NCBI RefSeq assembly: GCF_043555885.1
Contig: NZ_JBIGHX010000003.1
Span: 62,001 to 126,000 of the forward strand
Source of the DNA: Pelomonas lactea
GTDB lineage: Bacteria; Pseudomonadota; Gammaproteobacteria; Burkholderiales; Burkholderiaceae_C
Length of the DNA: 64,000 bases
Direction: 5' to 3'
Translations under genes and position numbers: made by a program
In this document: positions 52,613 through 61,998 of the stretch, piece by piece
How the letters are laid out: every line of letters starts with the position of its first letter
Position numbering within the stretch: the stretch's first letter is position 1
Notes under the pieces: model-generated
What the model saw: only the letters and a program-made list of their open reading frames with translations
What the model was told of the DNA's origin: nothing
Database searches by the model: none

Positions 52613-53476
52613 GTGACTGTCGACACCCAAGATTCAAACATTGCCGATCGCTCGATCGGCAGCATCCTGGCCAATCTGCGCAACCTGTCCGCTGATCAGG
52701 TGGAGAGGATTGTTCGCCATCAGCGCGAGCAGAGCGTCCGTTTTGGCGAAGCAGCTGTTGCGCTCGGCTTCGCTAGCAGCGACGACGTCCTGTTCGCACT
52801 GAGTCAGCAATTTCACTACCCCTACGCCCCGGAAGAGCGGCGAAGTGCCAGCCCCGAGTTGGTCGCGTTGAACCAGCCTTTCGGCGTTCAAGCTGAAAGT
52901 CTGCGCGCCATCCGTAGCCAGATCATCATGCGGCTGTTCAACGAAGGCCAGGAGCGCCGGGCGATTGCCGTGGTGAGTCCCGAGGCCGGCGACGGCAAGA
53001 CTTTCTTCGCAGCGAATCTCGCCGTCGTTCTCGCCCAACTGGGCGGGCGCACGCTGCTTGTAGACGCCGACCTGCGCCATCCCCGCCAGCATGACGTGTT
53101 TGGCGTGGAGAACCGAGCCGGGCTCTCTGGCATCCTCAGTGGTCGTGCGGAGGCGAAGGTCATCCAGCAAGTCCCCGGTGTGTCCAGCCTGTTTGTCCTA
53201 CCTGTAGGTACGACGCCGCCGAACCCGCTCGAGTTGGTGGAGCGCCCGGCGTTCGGGCTGCTGATTCGCGAGCTGCTTTCCAAGTTCGACCATGTGGTCG
53301 TTGACACTCCGGCGGCCTGTTTCGGTAGTGACAGTGCCGTGATTGCCGCGCGCTGCGGAGCAGCCTTGGTTGTTGCTCGCAAGAATGAGGCGCGCGTGGA
53401 GGCTTTGCAGGACTTGGTTGCCAACCTTGCCGAAACGCCTGCCCAAGTCGCTGGCGTGGTATTCAACGAGTTCTGA
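52613..53476 (+). CDS. epsG: EpsG BY-type tyrosine kinase partner of EpsF
   Basis: A 287-residue cytosolic ATPase. An N-terminal region (residues 1-85) resembles the MshEN/GspE-type module, then the kinase core has Walker A EAGDGKT with K129, Walker A' LLVDADLRHPRQH and Walker B HVVVDTPA. It belongs to the bacterial tyrosine kinases that phosphorylate themselves and cycle with the chain-length protein. No clear C-terminal tyrosine cluster is visible, so regulation may differ from Wzc. Start is GTG 52613; the stop overlaps xrtB by 1 bp. Confidence 0.9.
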   Translation: MTVDTQDSNIADRSIGSILANLRNLSADQVERIVRHQREQSVRFGEAAVALGFASSDDVLFALSQQFHYPYAPEERRSASPELVALNQPFGVQAESLRAIRSQIIMRLFNEGQERRAIAVVSPEAGDGKTFFAANLAVVLAQLGGRTLLVDADLRHPRQHDVFGVENRAGLSGILSGRAEAKVIQQVPGVSSLFVLPVGTTPPNPLELVERPAFGLLIRELLSKFDHVVVDTPAACFGSDSAVIAARCGAALVVARKNEARVEALQDLVANLAETPAQVAGVVFNEF

Positions 53477-54381
53477 TGCAAATGGCCGCCACGTCCGCAG
53501 CCGGGAGCAGGTCCCGCACGGTGCTGCCTCCGGGCATGGACCGGGTGGTGCTGGCCGCGCTGGCGATTAGCTTTGCACTGCTGTTCCTGCCGGCCTATTA
53601 CGAGCTGTCAAGAACGTACTGGAGCACTGACGAACAGGGCCACGGCCCGATCATTCTGGCCGTGAGTTTCTGGCTGTTGTACCGCGCCAGATTTGCTTTG
53701 GCGGAGATTCCCATCAAGCCGATGCCCGTGTTGGGTTGGTTGCTTCTTGCCGCGAGCCTGATCGTTTACGCATTCGGTCGATCACAAGACATCAGCATGT
53801 TCGCGGTGGGCTCTCAGATCGGCGTGCTTGCCGCCTTTCTACTGATCTTCAAGGGCGGCGCGGCATTGCGGTTGGTCTGGTTCCCCTTGTTCTTCATGTT
53901 GTTCATGGTGCCGCTGCCAGAGGCGCTGGTTGCAATGGTCACCGCGCCTCTCAAGAGTGCAGTTTCTGCAGTCGCCAGTAACCTGCTGTACGCCATCGGC
54001 TATCCCGTCGGCCGAAGCGGCGTCGTCATGACTGTCGGTCCCTATCAGCTGCTGGTGGCGGATGCATGCGCAGGCTTGAACAGCATGTTCACGCTTGAAG
54101 CGCTGGGAATGCTGTACATGAATCTGATGAAGTACACAAACCCGCTGCGCAATGTGGCTCTTGCATTGCTGTTGGTGCCTACTGCGTTCATGGCCAACAT
54201 CGTGCGCGTGATGATCTTGGTGTTGGTTACCTATCATTTCGGCGACGCAGCTGGCCAAGGCTTTGTTCACGGCTTTGCGGGCATGGTTCTGTTCTTGGTC
54301 GCACTGACGCTGATGCTCGGCCTCGACAAGGTGCTTGCTTGGTTTATTCCCGCTGAGCGTCAACGCAGAGGTGTGGCATGA
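53476..54381 (+). CDS. xrtB: Exosortase B
   Basis: A 301-residue polytopic membrane protein with about eight hydrophobic segments. The cysteine-protease-like triad of exosortases is visible: C198 in ADACAGLNSMF, R244 in MANIVRVM and H265 in GFVHGFAG. STDEQGHGPIILAVSFWLLY near the N-terminus is typical of the EPS-linked exosortase B group. The enzyme cuts PEP-CTERM proteins at the membrane for surface sorting; the protein at 7607-8260 is a candidate substrate. Start and stop overlap epsG and epsI (1 and 4 bp). Confidence 0.94.
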   Translation: MQMAATSAAGSRSRTVLPPGMDRVVLAALAISFALLFLPAYYELSRTYWSTDEQGHGPIILAVSFWLLYRARFALAEIPIKPMPVLGWLLLAASLIVYAFGRSQDISMFAVGSQIGVLAAFLLIFKGGAALRLVWFPLFFMLFMVPLPEALVAMVTAPLKSAVSAVASNLLYAIGYPVGRSGVVMTVGPYQLLVADACAGLNSMFTLEALGMLYMNLMKYTNPLRNVALALLLVPTAFMANIVRVMILVLVTYHFGDAAGQGFVHGFAGMVLFLVALTLMLGLDKVLAWFIPAERQRRGVA

Positions 54382-55076
54382 CATCGTCGCGACGCAAAGC
54401 GCTGACCGTGTGTGTTGCGAGTGCTGCCGCACTGGGTTGTGCGCACTGGTGGCGCCCAACGCAGCGCCTGGCGGATAGGTTGCCAAAATTTGATCTGGAG
54501 ACCGCGTTCCCGAGGACGCTGGACGGCTGGGGGGTGGACGATAGGCTGCCTGTGCAGCTCGTATCCCCTGACCAGAAGGCCGTACTTGACCAGATTTACA
54601 GCCAGACACTCAGCCGTACTTATGTGAGCAGCGAGGGGCAGCGGATCATGTTGTCCGTCGCGTACGGCGGAGATCAATCAGATGCAACTCGTGCGCATCG
54701 CCCGGAAGTCTGCTATCCGGCGCAAGGCTTCCAGATCAAAGATGACCATAGCGGCCTCATCCGTCTTGCTGACAGGACTGTGCATACCCGGCGACTGGTC
54801 GCCGTCCAAGGCGGGCGGGTCGAACCCATAACCTATTGGGTGATGGTTGGAAATCAAGTGGCAGTAAGCGGCACGGAACAAAAGCTCCGCCAGTTGGCCT
54901 ATTCGACTCGAGGGCTGATTCCGGACGGCATGTTGGTGCGCATATCCAACATCAGCCCCGACGCTGAGGTCAGCTACCAACTCCATCAAGCGTTCGCCCA
55001 GCAGTTGGCAAGAAGTTTGCGTGCGCCAGAACTGGATCGCATTTTTGGTCTTCCGCTTTCGTCTGCGGCGAGCTGA
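54378..55076 (+). CDS. epsI: EpsI exosortase-associated protein
   Basis: A 232-residue exported or membrane-anchored protein of the DUF3485 family, found fused or adjacent to exosortases. An N-terminal hydrophobic segment precedes LPKFDLETAFPRTLDGWGVD, and the family motif AHRPEVCYPAQGF with its conserved Cys lies near residue 110. SISPDAE-like end segments are also typical. It is thought to act with exosortase or in EPS assembly, mechanism unknown. Coupled to xrtB by an ATGA overlap. Confidence 0.88.
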   Translation: MTSSRRKALTVCVASAAALGCAHWWRPTQRLADRLPKFDLETAFPRTLDGWGVDDRLPVQLVSPDQKAVLDQIYSQTLSRTYVSSEGQRIMLSVAYGGDQSDATRAHRPEVCYPAQGFQIKDDHSGLIRLADRTVHTRRLVAVQGGRVEPITYWVMVGNQVAVSGTEQKLRQLAYSTRGLIPDGMLVRISNISPDAEVSYQLHQAFAQQLARSLRAPELDRIFGLPLSSAAS

Positions 55077-55164
55077 TTCGACAACGTAAGTCACCGGGCA
55101 TCGAGCTCGAATCGCCAGCCAGTCCCTTCCGACCGGGCCGTTCGGCCCTGACAACACTGATCGT

Positions 55165-56406
55165 ATGAAGAAGTTCTATCTCGCAGGGCACAACAATTTC
55201 GGCAACCGCGGCTGCGAAGCGCTGGTGCGTTCTACGGTGCAGATGCTGACCGAGAAGTTCGGACCCAGCGAGTTTTTGGTGCCGAGCTATGACGCCGCGG
55301 CGGATGGCCGCCAATGGCGAGACCATGCCGATCAGGGGGTGCGGTTCGTTGACGTACCGGTCTACCCGTTCAACATCAAGTTGTGGGGAAGGGCGGTTCG
55401 GCAGTCCGACCTGTTCAAGTCTGTATGGAAGCCTGGCTTCAGCGTGCCCGCTGATTACCGCCGCATGGTTTTGGATTGTGATGCAACCATCATGATCGGT
55501 GGAGACGTGATCACGCTTGACTACGGCCTCGGACCGCTGCTCTGGCACCGTGCATTTGCGGAAGACTTCTTCAAGGATAAGCAGCCCACAGTGCTGTGGG
55601 CTGCGTCCGTGGGACCATTCGCAAAAGAGCCGATCATCGAGAAGGACATGGCCACCTTCCTGAATCGACTGGATCTGGTGACTATCCGCGAATCCATCAC
55701 GCTCAAGTACCTGCAGAGCATCGGGGTTTCTCACAACCTGCACGGCGTGTGCGATCCGGCCTTCGTGATGAAGCCGGAGCCGGTCGACGCGGCCCAACTC
55801 GGCTTTGACCTGGAGCCGGGGTTCCTGGGTCTCAATGTGAGTCCGCTGATCGCCAAGTTCCGTGCAGCAGGAGAAGACCCCGCGGTCTTGCAACGTGAGG
55901 TTGCCGGGTTCATGCGCGAAGCTCATGCCAAGTACGGACTGCCCTGCGTGTTGATTCCGCACGTGGGACCTCTCAACGATGGCATCGAATCGGACAACTG
56001 CGACCATCGTTACATGACGGCTGTTCTGAATCTGGCCAAGGATGTGCCGAACGTGCGCATCCTGCCGAAGACGCTGAATGCAGCGCAACTGAAGTTTGTG
56101 TTGGGGCAGGCCCGCTACTTCATCGGTGCGCGCACGCACGCCACGATTGGCGCAATCTCGCGCGGAACGCCGACTGTGTCCATTGCCTACAGTACCAAGG
56201 CTCGTGGCCTGAACAAGGATCTGTTCGGGCATGAAGACTTCGTGCTCAGCACGCCCGACGTCAGCGCACGTACGCTGATGGAAAAGCTGGACCTGATGGT
56301 AGATCGTGAAGATGCGATTCGCACACAGCTTCGCGAGGTGTTGGGCCCCACCGTGGTGCGCTCACGTCGCACCGTCGAGCTGTTGGCTGAGCGACTGGCG
56401 GCGTGA
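55165..56406 (+). CDS. Polysaccharide pyruvyl transferase family protein
   Basis: A 413-residue cytosolic transferase. The start FYLAGHNNFGNRGCEALVRSTVQML and the late block RYFIGARTHATIGAISRGTPTVSIAYSTKARGL are the signatures of the PS_pyruv_trans fold, with GGDVITLDYG and WAASVGPF between. It would add ketal pyruvate to a sugar of the EPS repeat, making it acidic. An 88-bp gap with a small GGGCC/GGCCC hairpin precedes it, the longest gap in the operon. Confidence 0.88.
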   Translation: MKKFYLAGHNNFGNRGCEALVRSTVQMLTEKFGPSEFLVPSYDAAADGRQWRDHADQGVRFVDVPVYPFNIKLWGRAVRQSDLFKSVWKPGFSVPADYRRMVLDCDATIMIGGDVITLDYGLGPLLWHRAFAEDFFKDKQPTVLWAASVGPFAKEPIIEKDMATFLNRLDLVTIRESITLKYLQSIGVSHNLHGVCDPAFVMKPEPVDAAQLGFDLEPGFLGLNVSPLIAKFRAAGEDPAVLQREVAGFMREAHAKYGLPCVLIPHVGPLNDGIESDNCDHRYMTAVLNLAKDVPNVRILPKTLNAAQLKFVLGQARYFIGARTHATIGAISRGTPTVSIAYSTKARGLNKDLFGHEDFVLSTPDVSARTLMEKLDLMVDREDAIRTQLREVLGPTVVRSRRTVELLAERLAA

Positions 56407-56483
56407 TGCGGCCTACGGATGCCCGCAAGAAGCGTGTTGGGTACTGCACGACTTCAGCTGTTTGCTGCTGAGCGGAAGTCAAC

Positions 56484-57977
56484 ATGAAGCGCATGCCTCC
56501 GCTGCCGATGATCGCCGTGCTGACCGCTGGGGCGGCGCTGGCATTGTTCAGCGGCCTCATCCTGCCCGTTGGCGGCATCGTGCCACTGGTGGCGCTGTGG
56601 GCATTGCCGGCAGCCATCGTCATCATCTTCTTTCCCAGGTTCTTCTATTGGGCGATGTTGGCGCTGGTGCTGCTGATCAGCGGTACTGTCCAGTACTTCA
56701 CCGACCATGGCCAGTTGCAATGGGTGGCCTCTGGAATCGGCATATGTCTTCTGGTGAGCGGTTTCCTTCAGGGCGCAGGTGCCAAGTCTGACGGAACAGG
56801 CCGACTCACAGGCGTGGATGCCGCCATGATCGTCTTTGCTACGACGGCTACCGTGTCTACGGTGTTCGGCGAAGGCGGGGCTCCCCATGTTGCGGCAGGT
56901 CTGCGCAACTACCTGCCATTCCTGGGCCTCTACGTTTACCTGCGGTTGGGTGGCATGTCGGCGGACACGTTGCGGCGAACGGTGTGGTTTTTGCTGCTCG
57001 TGGCGCTGGTGCAGTTTCCCATCGAGGTGTACCAGGCGGTTGTGGTGGTCCCGCAGCGCGTCGCGGCCAATTCCTTCGGGTCAGCGTTTGACAGCATCGT
57101 CGGCAGCTTTGGTGGCCCCAAGTTCGGGGGGGGGGCGAGTGGTTCGCTGGCCATCTATTTGGTTTTTGCCATGGTGTTGGCCTTGGCTATGTATCGCAAT
57201 CAGCTGCTGAACGGGCGACAAGTCATTGGCAGCCTTTTGGCCATCATGATTGGCATTGGCCTGGCGGAGACCAAGGTCGTGTTCGTGATGATCCCGTTGG
57301 CACTTGCAGTGCTCTACTCAGGCGAGCTCTATCAACGCCCGATGCGTTTCCTGATAGGGGCGCTATTCGCGCTGGGGGCCATGGCACTCCTCCTTTACGT
57401 TTACTTCATCTTCTTCTGGGCAGCGGAGAACCGTGGCGACGTCTGGCTGGTGATCGTTCGGCGATTCAGCTACAGCTTCGACCCCACTTTCATGCCAGCC
57501 AACAACTGGCCCGGCCGTATGACAGGCCTGGCGATCTGGTGGCGGAATCAGGACTTCAGCGGTGATATTTACCATTGGTTGGTGGGCTATGGCATGGCTG
57601 CAGCCACCAGCATGTCCACCATCGCCGGCCCAGGTGTGGCTGCCCTGAAGTTCGGTTTGGGCACTGACGTCACGGGAGCGACAAAACTACTCTGGGAGGT
57701 GGGCCTGGTGGGGTTGGTTGCCTATGTGGCGCCGTTGTTCATGGCCTTTGTTACTTTTGGCCGCGTACAGCACGAAGGCGAAGCGCTGCTGCGGTCGTTC
57801 GTGCAAGCCCTGCGTGCGACTACGCTTGTATTGGCATTGGCCGTGCTCTATGAGGTGACCATCGTCAGTAGCCCGCCCATGCAATTGATCGCCATGATCT
57901 TGTATGCAGTGGCCGCACGATTGGGCGCTCGCCACCCGCTTCGCGCTCAACGGCCTGTGTCGTTCGCGCAGGCCTGA
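56484..57977 (+). CDS. Wzy/O-antigen-ligase-like membrane protein
   Basis: A 497-residue protein with about ten to twelve membrane segments and one long periplasmic loop around residues 320-400 (ENRGDVWLVIVRRFSYSFDPTF to MSTIAGPGVAALKFG). Size, topology and place between pyruvyl transferase and flippase genes fit the repeat-unit polymerase of a Wzx/Wzy EPS system; sequence similarity in this group is always low. Codons near residue 215 (FGGGA) contain a run of ten G (57126-57135), so slippage could switch the gene off. Confidence 0.7.
   Translation: MKRMPPLPMIAVLTAGAALALFSGLILPVGGIVPLVALWALPAAIVIIFFPRFFYWAMLALVLLISGTVQYFTDHGQLQWVASGIGICLLVSGFLQGAGAKSDGTGRLTGVDAAMIVFATTATVSTVFGEGGAPHVAAGLRNYLPFLGLYVYLRLGGMSADTLRRTVWFLLLVALVQFPIEVYQAVVVVPQRVAANSFGSAFDSIVGSFGGPKFGGGASGSLAIYLVFAMVLALAMYRNQLLNGRQVIGSLLAIMIGIGLAETKVVFVMIPLALAVLYSGELYQRPMRFLIGALFALGAMALLLYVYFIFFWAAENRGDVWLVIVRRFSYSFDPTFMPANNWPGRMTGLAIWWRNQDFSGDIYHWLVGYGMAAATSMSTIAGPGVAALKFGLGTDVTGATKLLWEVGLVGLVAYVAPLFMAFVTFGRVQHEGEALLRSFVQALRATTLVLALAVLYEVTIVSSPPMQLIAMILYAVAARLGARHPLRAQRPVSFAQA
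57126..57135 (+). repeat. Poly-G tract of 10 inside the Wzy-like gene
   Basis: Ten consecutive G fall in frame as Gly-Gly-Gly plus the first base of Ala. Gain or loss of one base would truncate the polymerase soon after. It is the longest homopolymer I noticed in the window and is of the type used for phase variation in surface-polysaccharide genes of other bacteria. A sequencing or assembly error in run length is also possible, though the frame is intact as given. Confidence 0.8.
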
Positions 57978-58013
57978 CCGCCACCCGGCTCTTGCCGGTC
58001 TACGCCCGCCTTG

Positions 58014-59537
58014 ATGCACTATTCCAAAGCCAACTTCCAACGCGCGCTGCAGCGCTTCTTACTAGGCCGCGCTGCCACTGGTGCTCTGGGCCTCGTGTTC
58101 TTCGTGCTGGTGCTTCGGCAACTGCACCGCGAAGAGTTCGGAGCCTACACCGCCATCCTGGCCATTCAGGCCGGCGTGGCGGTGTTGGCGACGCTGGGCA
58201 TCGAGGCGACGCTTGAGCGCTTTCTGCCAGAACTGCGCACAGCGGGCAACGAAGTCGGAGCGTCACAGCTCATCCTGCTGGGCATTGCCGTGCGGGCCAG
58301 TGTGCTGCTGCTGCTGGTGCTGTTGGGGCTCGCCACCATGGGGTGGTGGGTGCCTTTGCTGTCTCTGCAGGCTTATAAAGAGGTGCTGCCGCTAGCCCTG
58401 GCGTGGCTGTTGATGTTCGGCCTGATGAACACGGCCGGTGCCATCCATGAGGCGCTTTTGAATCAGGGGACCGCCCAGTTCACACAGGCCCTCTACACGC
58501 TGCTCAAGATCGTTTTGTTCGTCGTGCTGTCGCGCACTTGGCCGTCGGCCGATGGTTTGACCAAGGTGATCGTTTGTGAGAGTGTTGCCACGCTGGCCGG
58601 ATTGCTTGTATCAGTGACCCGGCTGAAAGTTGGTGGTCTGCGCAGCGTGCTGCGTCCTCGACAGGTATGGCGTGAGTTGCCCGAGAGCATCCGCGCGCGC
58701 ATGCTGGCATTCGGTGCAAAGAACTACGGCGCCCAACTTGTCATGCTGTTGTATGGCCCCGATGCGCTTCGGTTGGTGGCCTCGTCCCAGGCCGGTTTGG
58801 TCCAGGCGGCACGATTTGGTGCAGTTCATAGCCTCTACGAGTACATCCAGCGCTACCTGCCAGCGTTCATGCTTTTGCGCCTTATCCGGCCTGTATTCAT
58901 CTCGCGCTACACCGCCAACCGCGACTTCGGTGCGCTCAACGCCATGGGCGCCATCGTGCTGAAGATCAACCTCGCCGTGCTGACGCCGTTGATCGTGTTC
59001 CTCGTGCTTGCCGGCGACATGGTGCTCGGCATGCTGTCCAAGGGCCGCTATGCGGATGCCGGCTGGCTGCTGGTGGCTTACGTCGCCTTGCTGGTGCCGA
59101 TGAGCAACCAGTGGGTCGTGTCCATCATCGCCAACACCACGGAGCAGAACGACACCCAGGTGAAAGCAGCGGCGTGCGCCTTGCCGGGCATCGTCGTCGG
59201 CGCCTGGCTGGTGCCGAGCTATGGCATCGCGGCGCTGGTGGGGGGCGCGTGGGTGTCCTATCTGCTTTACAACCTGACGGCGGTGGCCTGGCTGCGCCGC
59301 GCAGGCTATCCCTACCGGCCCGACTGGCGTGCGCTGCTGCTGTGCGGCGCAGGCGGCGCAATCATCGCCGCAGCAGCGGTTTCCGCGAAGGCTGTGATGC
59401 CGCCGTTCGCTCTGCAAGATCTGGTGCTGGGCGTTGCTGCGTCAAGTCTGGTACTTGCGATGCTTCTAGTGGGCGGGTTGTTCACGCCGGCGGAGCGGCA
59501 GATGCTGACCGGCATGCTCAAGCGTCGCTCAGCCTAG
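58014..59537 (+). CDS. Polysaccharide flippase (Wzx/MATE-type)
   Basis: A 507-residue protein with about 14 membrane segments. RFLLGRAATGALGLVFFVLVLRQLHREEFGAY is the standard first-helix region of the polysaccharide_synt family, with LGIEATLERFLPE next. It would move lipid-linked EPS repeats across the inner membrane for polymerisation by the preceding gene product. ATG 58014 is used; the TTG directly before it is possible but unneeded. Confidence 0.85.
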   Translation: MHYSKANFQRALQRFLLGRAATGALGLVFFVLVLRQLHREEFGAYTAILAIQAGVAVLATLGIEATLERFLPELRTAGNEVGASQLILLGIAVRASVLLLLVLLGLATMGWWVPLLSLQAYKEVLPLALAWLLMFGLMNTAGAIHEALLNQGTAQFTQALYTLLKIVLFVVLSRTWPSADGLTKVIVCESVATLAGLLVSVTRLKVGGLRSVLRPRQVWRELPESIRARMLAFGAKNYGAQLVMLLYGPDALRLVASSQAGLVQAARFGAVHSLYEYIQRYLPAFMLLRLIRPVFISRYTANRDFGALNAMGAIVLKINLAVLTPLIVFLVLAGDMVLGMLSKGRYADAGWLLVAYVALLVPMSNQWVVSIIANTTEQNDTQVKAAACALPGIVVGAWLVPSYGIAALVGGAWVSYLLYNLTAVAWLRRAGYPYRPDWRALLLCGAGGAIIAAAAVSAKAVMPPFALQDLVLGVAASSLVLAMLLVGGLFTPAERQMLTGMLKRRSA

Positions 59538-59554
59538 TTCTGGTTCATCCGCAC

Positions 59555-60832
59555 ATGAGCAATCTCGACTTCACTTCTTCGCGGCAACAGCTTGGCACCC
59601 TGGCGGGTGAGCGCATCATCGTGGTGCCTAACGAGCTTCCTCTGCCGGTGAACTCAGGTGGCCGGGTTGATGTCTGGCGCCGGCTGCTCGCGCTGCGCGG
59701 CGCGGGCGCCTCCATGGGTCTGCTCACGTGGTACGACGGCCCGCGCGACGGAGAGCCCAGCGCCGACCTGCGTGCGCAGCTGGCTGTGCATTGCGAGGCC
59801 ATGCACATGGGCTGCATTTCTCGTAGTCCGGCCGAGCTGGTCGGCCGGGTTCTCAACGCATGGCGCTGGCCATCGCATGTGGCCTCTCGCTGGGTGACGC
59901 TGGACCGGCCTCGTGTCCTTGACTGGGCGCGCGGCTTCCAGCCCACGCTTCTGCTAGCCGATGGTCTTTACGGCGCTCACGTCGTGCGCTGGCTCGCCGC
60001 CGAGCTGGGTGTACCCTGGGTGTACCGCTCACACAACATCGAGCACCACTACATGCAGATGCAGTTGGCGCAGGCCACGCGTCTCAAGTCACGCCTTGGG
60101 CTGATGGCCAACGTGTGGGGGCTTGGCCGCTTCGAGCGCGGAGTGCAAGCTGGCGCGGCCGCCGTGCTCGACATTTCCGCCAGTGACATGGCGTACTGGC
60201 GCAAACAAGGTGTAACCCGCTCGCACTGGATGCCGCCCATCGTCGATCGCGCGTTCGCCGACCAGTTGGCCAGCGCGAGTTCGCAGTCGCGCCCCTATCA
60301 CGCGATGTATTTCGGCAACCTCAATACGCCCAACAACGTGGAAGCCGTACGCTGGTTCGTGCAGCGCGTCCTGCCGCTGCTGAAGTCGCCGGACTACCGC
60401 TTCGCCATCGCGGGCTCGCGCCCCTCTGCTGAGGTGGAGGCCTTGGTACGCAGTGACGCGCGCATCCAGCTGATCCCTAACCCGGCCGAGATCGCGCCGC
60501 TGCTGGCGCAAGCCCGAGTGCTGGTCAACCCGGTGCAGGGCGGGAGCGGCGTCAACCTGAAAAGCGTGGAGATGCTGTACAGCCATACGCAGTTGCTCAG
60601 CACCCGGATAGGCGTACAAGGCCTGCCGCCAGAGGTCGCTGATTGCTTCACGCTGGCGGACGACCCGCAGAGCTTCGCCAGCCAACTGCAGGCACTGGCT
60701 GCGGCCGACGCGCCTGCGCCCAACGCGCAGTGGCGTGTGCGGGCGCGGGCGTACTTCAGTGCCGACCACGCGGTGAGCCTGTTTGCAGACGCCATCCGGC
60801 CGGTGCGTCCGGCGCTGGCGAAAAACGCATGA
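59555..60832 (+). CDS. Glycosyltransferase family 4 protein
   Basis: A 425-residue cytosolic GT-B transferase. IIVVPNELPLPVNSGGRVDVWRRL opens the N-terminal Rossmann domain, PWVYRSHNIEHHYM sits in the acceptor cleft, and the donor domain has AMYFGNLNTPNNVEAVRWFV and LVNPVQGGSGVNLKSVEML, where the late Glu would contact the nucleotide sugar. It adds one sugar to the EPS repeat; donor unknown. Its stop overlaps the next glycosyltransferase by 4 bp. Confidence 0.88.
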   Translation: MSNLDFTSSRQQLGTLAGERIIVVPNELPLPVNSGGRVDVWRRLLALRGAGASMGLLTWYDGPRDGEPSADLRAQLAVHCEAMHMGCISRSPAELVGRVLNAWRWPSHVASRWVTLDRPRVLDWARGFQPTLLLADGLYGAHVVRWLAAELGVPWVYRSHNIEHHYMQMQLAQATRLKSRLGLMANVWGLGRFERGVQAGAAAVLDISASDMAYWRKQGVTRSHWMPPIVDRAFADQLASASSQSRPYHAMYFGNLNTPNNVEAVRWFVQRVLPLLKSPDYRFAIAGSRPSAEVEALVRSDARIQLIPNPAEIAPLLAQARVLVNPVQGGSGVNLKSVEMLYSHTQLLSTRIGVQGLPPEVADCFTLADDPQSFASQLQALAAADAPAPNAQWRVRARAYFSADHAVSLFADAIRPVRPALAKNA

Positions 60833-61998
60833 ATCAACAGGCCTTGAACGTTCTATTCGTGCACCAGGCCGCCGAGCTGTACGGTTCCGACCGCGTGCTG
60901 CTTGCGCTCGTGGAATGGCTTGCACGCCATGGCCAAGTGCATCCCATCGTCGTGGTGCCTTGTGAGGGCCCGCTGATTGCCGAGTTCCGCCGCATCGGTG
61001 TAGAGGTGCATGTGCGCACGTTGGCCAAGGTGCAGCGCAGCGCGTTCACGCCCGGCGGATTGGTACGTTTCCTGCGGCAGGTGGCAGGGTCGTTGTCGGA
61101 GCTGGATTCAGTGGTGGCTGGCCGTTCCATCGGCGCCGTCCACAGCAATACCATCGCCGTGGTGTCCGGCGCCGTTTGGAGCCGGATGCGCGGCGTGCGG
61201 CATGTGTGGCATGTGCACGAGATCATTTTGCGTCCTCGGCCGGTCGCCAGGGCTCTTGCCTGGCTTGCCTCGCGTCTGTCCGACAAGGTGGCGTGCATCT
61301 CTGAGATGGTGCGACAAAACCTGGTGAACCAATGCCCGCGTATTGCCCGCCAGGCTGTGGTGGTGCCGAATGGCATGGTGATGTCTGATCGGGACAGGGA
61401 GCCTGCCCGCAGCCAGTGGCGCAGTGCACAGAGTCTGGAAGCGCAGGTGGTGGTTGGTCTGGTTGGCCGCATCAATGCTTGGAAGGGGCAGGGCGTCCTG
61501 GTGAGGGCTGCACGGCGCATCGTGGCAGCCGATCCGGCGACGCCGCTGCGCTTCGTCATCGTGGGCAGTCCGCCGCCCGGACAGGGCGAACTGCGCGATC
61601 AGTTGCTGCAGCAGATAACCGAGGCTGGGTTGGAGTCGCACGTGAGGGTGCTTGATTTCACCCCAGATGTCTGGCCGGTTTGGTGCGGCATGGATATTGC
61701 CGTCGTGCCTTCCACTGACCCAGAGCCTTTCGGCATGGTGGCATTGGAGGCGATGTGCGCTCGTCGGCCGGTGGTGGCTGCTAACCATGGCGGGCTGGCT
61801 GACATCGTGGTGGACGGCGAGACGGGTGCGCTCGTGCGCCCCGGAGACGATGGCCAGTTGGCGGAGGCCATTCAACGCCTCGCGGCGGATGCGGAGCTGC
61901 GCCAGCGCCAGGGCGAAGCCGGCTACGACCGCGTGCGCAATCATTTCAGCCTCGACGCCCAGGGGCGTGGATTCAGGAGACTGTATGAAGCACGCTAG
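60829..61998 (+). CDS. Glycosyltransferase family 4 protein
   Basis: A 389-residue GT-B transferase. VLFVHQAAELYGSDRVLLALVEWL begins the acceptor domain; the donor domain includes VVGLVGRINAWKGQGVLVRA and the E-x7-E-type motif PSTDPEPFGMVALEAMCARRPVVAANHGGLADIV. It overlaps the gene before it by 4 bp (ATGA) and the one after by 14 bp. Linkage and sugar cannot be stated. Confidence 0.9.
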   Translation: MNQQALNVLFVHQAAELYGSDRVLLALVEWLARHGQVHPIVVVPCEGPLIAEFRRIGVEVHVRTLAKVQRSAFTPGGLVRFLRQVAGSLSELDSVVAGRSIGAVHSNTIAVVSGAVWSRMRGVRHVWHVHEIILRPRPVARALAWLASRLSDKVACISEMVRQNLVNQCPRIARQAVVVPNGMVMSDRDREPARSQWRSAQSLEAQVVVGLVGRINAWKGQGVLVRAARRIVAADPATPLRFVIVGSPPPGQGELRDQLLQQITEAGLESHVRVLDFTPDVWPVWCGMDIAVVPSTDPEPFGMVALEAMCARRPVVAANHGGLADIVVDGETGALVRPGDDGQLAEAIQRLAADAELRQRQGEAGYDRVRNHFSLDAQGRGFRRLYEAR

